Part shown: piece by piece, positions 60,717 through 64,000 of the stretch
Position numbering within the stretch: position 1 is the first letter of the stretch
Layout of the letters: each line of letters opens with the position of its first letter
Assembly: GCA_004431415.1 (NCBI GenBank)
Contig: QPMI01000637.1
Location: forward strand, 62,001 to 126,000
DNA from: Cyanophora paradoxa
Taxonomy: Eukaryota > Glaucocystophyceae > Cyanophorales > Cyanophoraceae
Direction: 5' to 3'
Length of the DNA stretch: 64,000 nucleotides
Notes under the pieces: generated by a model
Seen by the model: the letters and a program-made list of their open reading frames with translations, nothing else
Told to the model about the DNA's origin: nothing
Databases searched by the model: none
Translations under genes and position numbers: made by a program

Positions 60717-63291
60717 ATGGGCCAGGAGCGAGCTTGTGCATCGAGCTCCGCGGGCGCCGCAGCTTCGAGATCGTCAGCCGCGTCGATCAGCCCGCGCGAA
60801 CAGGAAGCTGCAGCTCCCGGCGCGGGAGCGAAGCGCCGGGGAGCGGATATCGATCTGGAGGTGGCCATGGATCCAGATCCAGAAGCGGCGCGGCCCGTGC
60901 GGGCGCGGTTGGTACCGGGCCTCGGACTGGCGCCAGCAATGGCCGCGAGACCGCCCGCCAAGGTCCGCGCGCGAGACCGCCCGGCTCGTGCGCGCCGGGG
61001 GCTCGATTTCGATTTAATTTCGAATTCGAAACGCACGCGGGCACGTCACACGTCGCAGTTTGGGGACTTGGTGCGGTTCCGACCGACGCTGGGCCGCATC
61101 GGGACGTGGTGGATGGACCGGCAGTTCGACGTGCGTGTCAACCGCGGCCTCACATGCATGTCATATGTACACAGGAGCTCGAGCTCACCATCCCCGTCCC
61201 CAGCAAGTGCGGCATGCCCGCGCAGCGCTAGCGCTAGGTCGAAGCTGCACAGGCAGCCGCCCCTCTAAATATTTTCCCGCCCCGACCGCCGCTCGCGCAG
61301 CAAGCACGGGCTGAACAAGGTCAAGATACCTTTGTCTGCAATATCCTACATCCAGGTCCGTCCGCTCTGGATAATGATGGCAGCTGGCTGCGCCGATCGC
61401 GAACCGCGGGGCGCCCCAGAAATACGATACGGCGCCGCACCTGTTCATCGTCATTCGTGCCTTCCGGGATAACATTGGCATCGAAAGCGAGGCGCGCCCC
61501 TGCGCGCGCGTGCGGTCGCTGAACCCTAGGCCTTCGGTTGCCACCCGGCCCTGACGCGCGAGTGCAGGCGTCCTGCAGCGAGGAGCAGCTCTTTCCGTAC
61601 TACGATCATAGTGCCAAGGGTGAGCTTGCTCTTTCCTGCGGTCCCACGCTGTCCCACGCCCCGCCCCCTCGCCTCAAGATCATCGTTCGGGTCGCAGAGA
61701 TCGAGAAGAACTGCATCGTCCTCGTCTTCCCCTGGGACATGCATCCGACCGCCACGCAAATGATGCGCGAGCTGTGCTCGTACCTGTCCGTCCAGATCGC
61801 GCTCGACAATTCTGCGAAGCTGAGGTCAGTTGGCGGCGATCGCGGCTTGTGGGGCGCGGGCGGCGCCCGGGTGCGCGTGACGAGCCGCAGGGACGAGGAC
61901 CGGGCGCGCTACACGGAGCCGGCGGGCAGCGCCGGTCCCTCCACGTGCGCCCCGCCCCGCCCGCCCCGCAGCGCGCCCCGCCCCGCCCCGCCCTGCGCTC
62001 GCCGACCAAATTAAACGAGCACCGCCACGCAGGCCCCGCAATCGGGGGGCTCCGTCGCCCCATCAAGTCGCCAGCGCGGGCCCCGCCGACGCGTCCGCCC
62101 CGGCCCGCCTCGCTATGCCTCGAGCGTGGCCCGGCCGGCCCTACTAACGCGCCCCGCCTCGCAGGCGGGCCGCGAGCTCTCCGTCGAACGATTCAGGCGC
62201 CGCTGCGGGGAGCGGGGAGGAGGCGGCGGGCAACGCGAACAATGCGACATGGAAGTTCGGGTTCATGTCGAAGGAGATTAGGATTGCAGAGCTGATGAAG
62301 GGGCGGGCGGAGCGGGCGGCGCGGCGGAGCGCGGGGGCGGGCGGCAGCGCCGTCGGAACGAGCTCGGACGACGAGGCGGGCGGCGGAGGGGGCGGCGGCG
62401 GCGGCCAGGCGGAGCCCGAGGGGCCTCCTGGGGAGGAGACCCTCCTCCTCCGGCGGCGCCTCCTCGAGGCAGAGCGCGCCGCGGGGGCCGCCCGGGAGGA
62501 GGCCGCCCGGCGCGCGGGGAGGCCGCCGAGGCGGCAGCCGCCCGCGCGAGCCACGCGCGGGAGGCCGAGTGGCTCCGGCGGCAGCTCGCACAGGCGGAGG
62601 GCGCGGCGGAGGCGGCGCGGGCGGAGGCGCGGGCGGCGCGGGGCGGCTGGCGGCGGCCGAGGTCGAGGCGGGGCGCGCCTCGAGGCAGAGCGCTCGAAGG
62701 TGAGGCGGCCCTTTGGAATCCGCTTTGCCTCCCTCGTCGGTGCGGGCGGCAGGCCTCTGACGGCGTCGCAGACGGCGGCGCTGGCGGGGCGGGTGGCGGA
62801 GCTGGAGGGGCGCCTGGCGGGGAGCGTGCCCGTCACCCCCGCCGGCCTCGCGATCGCCTCGGCGGCGGATCGGAGCTCGAGGCGGCGGCGGAGCTCGAGG
62901 CGGCGCAGGGGCGCCTCGCGGAGGGGCTGGGCGCCCTCGCGGCGGCCCTCGTCGCGGCCCGCGTGGCGGAGGCGACGGCAGCCCTGCAGCGGCAGGCGGA
63001 CGACGCGCGCGCCGCGCCGCCCGCGAGCGTGCAGAGCAGCAGCAGTCGCTCTAGATCTGCGTCGCCTGCCTGGAGCGCCCGCCTTCCGTCCTGCTGCTGC
63101 CCTGCCGCCACATGACCGTCTGCGACGCATGCTACGATAGGCACCTCGCCGCCAGCGGCTGGCGGCCGGCGGCGGCCCGGGGGCCCCCCCGCTGCCCCTC
63201 CTGCCGCGCCCCCATCGACCGGAGGCGCTCTGTCCGCGGCGCCTTCCTTCCATGTTTTAAACATCCGATCGAGCAGCTCAGAATTGCCTAG
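60717..63291 (+). CDS. RING finger protein with beta-rich N-terminal domain and coiled coil
   Basis: Start MGQERACASSSAGAAASRSS. Spliced exons encode a beta-rich domain: FGDLVRFRPTLGRIGTWWMD, LNKVKIPLSAISYIQ, YDTAPHLFIVIRAFRDNIG, EEQLFPYYDHSAKG, IIVRVAEIEKNCIVLVFPWD then MHPTATQMMRELCSYLSVQI. Its strands and final helix resemble a PH/GRAM-like fold (inference). Next are FMSKEIRIAELMKGRAERAA and an Ala/Glu/Arg coiled coil (RLAEGLGALAAALVAARVAE). A C3HC4 RING closes the protein: ICVACLERPPSVLLLPCRHM, TVCDACYDRHLAA and CPSCRAPIDRR, ending HPIEQLRIA at TAG 63291. Two introns probably use GC donors (SE|GCGCGCC near 61491; QRQ|GCGGACG near 62998). Likely an E3 ubiquitin ligase of unknown substrate. 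Confidence 0.65.
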
Positions 63292-63816
63292 GGTGTCCGA
63301 ATATTGCCTTCAGTGGTATATAACGTTTGACCTTGATCAGTGCTTAAGCTTCAATTGCAAGTGCATGTATGATCACTAGTACTAGAACTTAGTCAGTCTT
63401 AAAGATAATTATAACCGCGCGGCCGTCAGAATATTAACATCAAAGCATTCTAAAATCGACGTTGAAAAACCGGATCCCGGAGTCGACGTCGAGCTTCGTA
63501 CGCGTGCATCACCCGTAACATTAATATTCTGTACAAATCACGTTCTAGCTATATATGCTGCCCGGCCCGATATACATATATATACAGCACGTACACTGCA
63601 CATGTACGTATATATACATGCACACTGTACGCGCGGCACGCCGGCGCCCGTTCGGTTCGATGCATATGTATGCATGCGCACTTCAGCTGCCTCAGCCTGG
63701 CAGGGCCTGGGGCCTGATCATGATCAAACGCAACTTGTAAGAAAGCAACGATGGGCGATCATAGTGCGCGTGTGGCTCACCTCTAAGACGCCGTGAAGTT
63801 ACGGGTGATGAAGCCC
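63292..63816. other. AT-richer intergenic spacer
   Basis: No gene seen. Rich in ATATAT/ACGTACGT words (TATATACATATATATACAG near 63575) and palindromes. Contains the convergent 3' flanks. Confidence 0.5.
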
Positions 63817-64000
63817 TCATGGGTTTAGCTCCTCCTGGAACGGCGCTTTGGAGAAATTCGCGCGTTAGACTTCGAAACGCTCGACTTCGAAACGCTCGCA
63901 AAGAGCGAGTTGCTTACCGCAGAGATTGCGCTGCGGAACGGGTTGGGCGACCTCATGGACTTGGATTGGTCGTAGTACGTCCTGAGCTCCTGCTCGGTGA
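63817..64000 (-). CDS. 3' end of a gene entering from the right
   Basis: The minus-strand frame reads TEQELRTYYDQSKSMRSPNP then FRSAISA, clearly protein-like. A GTAAGC donor after AISA and an acceptor CCAG would give EELNP and a TGA at 63817. Without splicing the frame continues to a TAA at 63825 through a basic tail that includes a direct repeat (CTTCGAAACGCTCG twice on the plus strand, about 63871-63899). The family is not recognised. Confidence 0.5.

Overview
This is a nuclear segment from a GC-rich, intron-dense eukaryote, most likely a unicellular alga. Bacterial origin is excluded because almost every gene is split by short GT-AG, GC-AG and, once, AT-AC introns of about 50-150 bases. 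Supporting an alga or other organelle-rich protist are a transit-peptide ribosome recycling factor, LSD1-type zinc fingers, an A20/AN1 stress protein, mitochondrial glycine decarboxylase and an AP2-like protein. A haptophyte- or pelagophyte-like alga is a guess from GC content and splice style, not a demonstration. I joined exons by hand using reading frame, splice phase and family conservation, so individual exon borders can be wrong even where the gene call is safe.

Layout: 1-0.9 kb holds two gene tails (an unknown protein and an NAD(P)-binding fragment). 1.9-6.9 kb (-) is a large Ser/Pro-rich protein with repeated beta-sandwich-like modules. From 8.4 kb genes alternate in strand: Xaa-Pro aminopeptidase 3-like (-), a TRAF-like RING/MATH protein (+), a LYR-motif protein (-), an LSD1 zinc-finger protein (+), an OMS1-like methyltransferase (-), ribosome recycling factor (+), an ER protein disulfide isomerase (-), an orphan coiled-coil protein (+), a tandem beta-helix/RING protein (-), a DYRK/HIPK-like kinase (+), glutathione synthetase (+), a three-RRM RNA-binding protein (-), an A20/AN1 zinc-finger protein (+) and glycine decarboxylase P-protein (-). 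The right third holds an SRPBCC-like protein (-), an AP2-like repeat protein (+), a small unknown protein (-), a temptin-like secreted protein (-), a 198-bp tandem repeat array, a TPR/trypsin-like protease (-), a coiled-coil RING protein (+) and the end of a gene entering from the right (-).

The genes are housekeeping or regulatory and share no pathway. They fall loosely into organelle maintenance (XPNPEP3-like, LYR, OMS1-like, RRF, GLDC), redox and folding (GSS, PDI) and ubiquitin/stress signalling (TRAF-like, two further RING proteins, A20/AN1, LSD1). Coding blocks are very GC-rich. Several spacers are AT-richer and full of short palindromes such as TGATCATGATCA, GAATTCGAATTC and GCATGC.

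The strongest observations are: an AT-AC intron in glutathione synthetase with U12-type 5' and branch-point sequences; many GC-AG introns with an unusual GC-rich donor (at least nine in glycine decarboxylase alone); and a probably new fusion of two beta-helix domains with a coiled coil and a RING finger.
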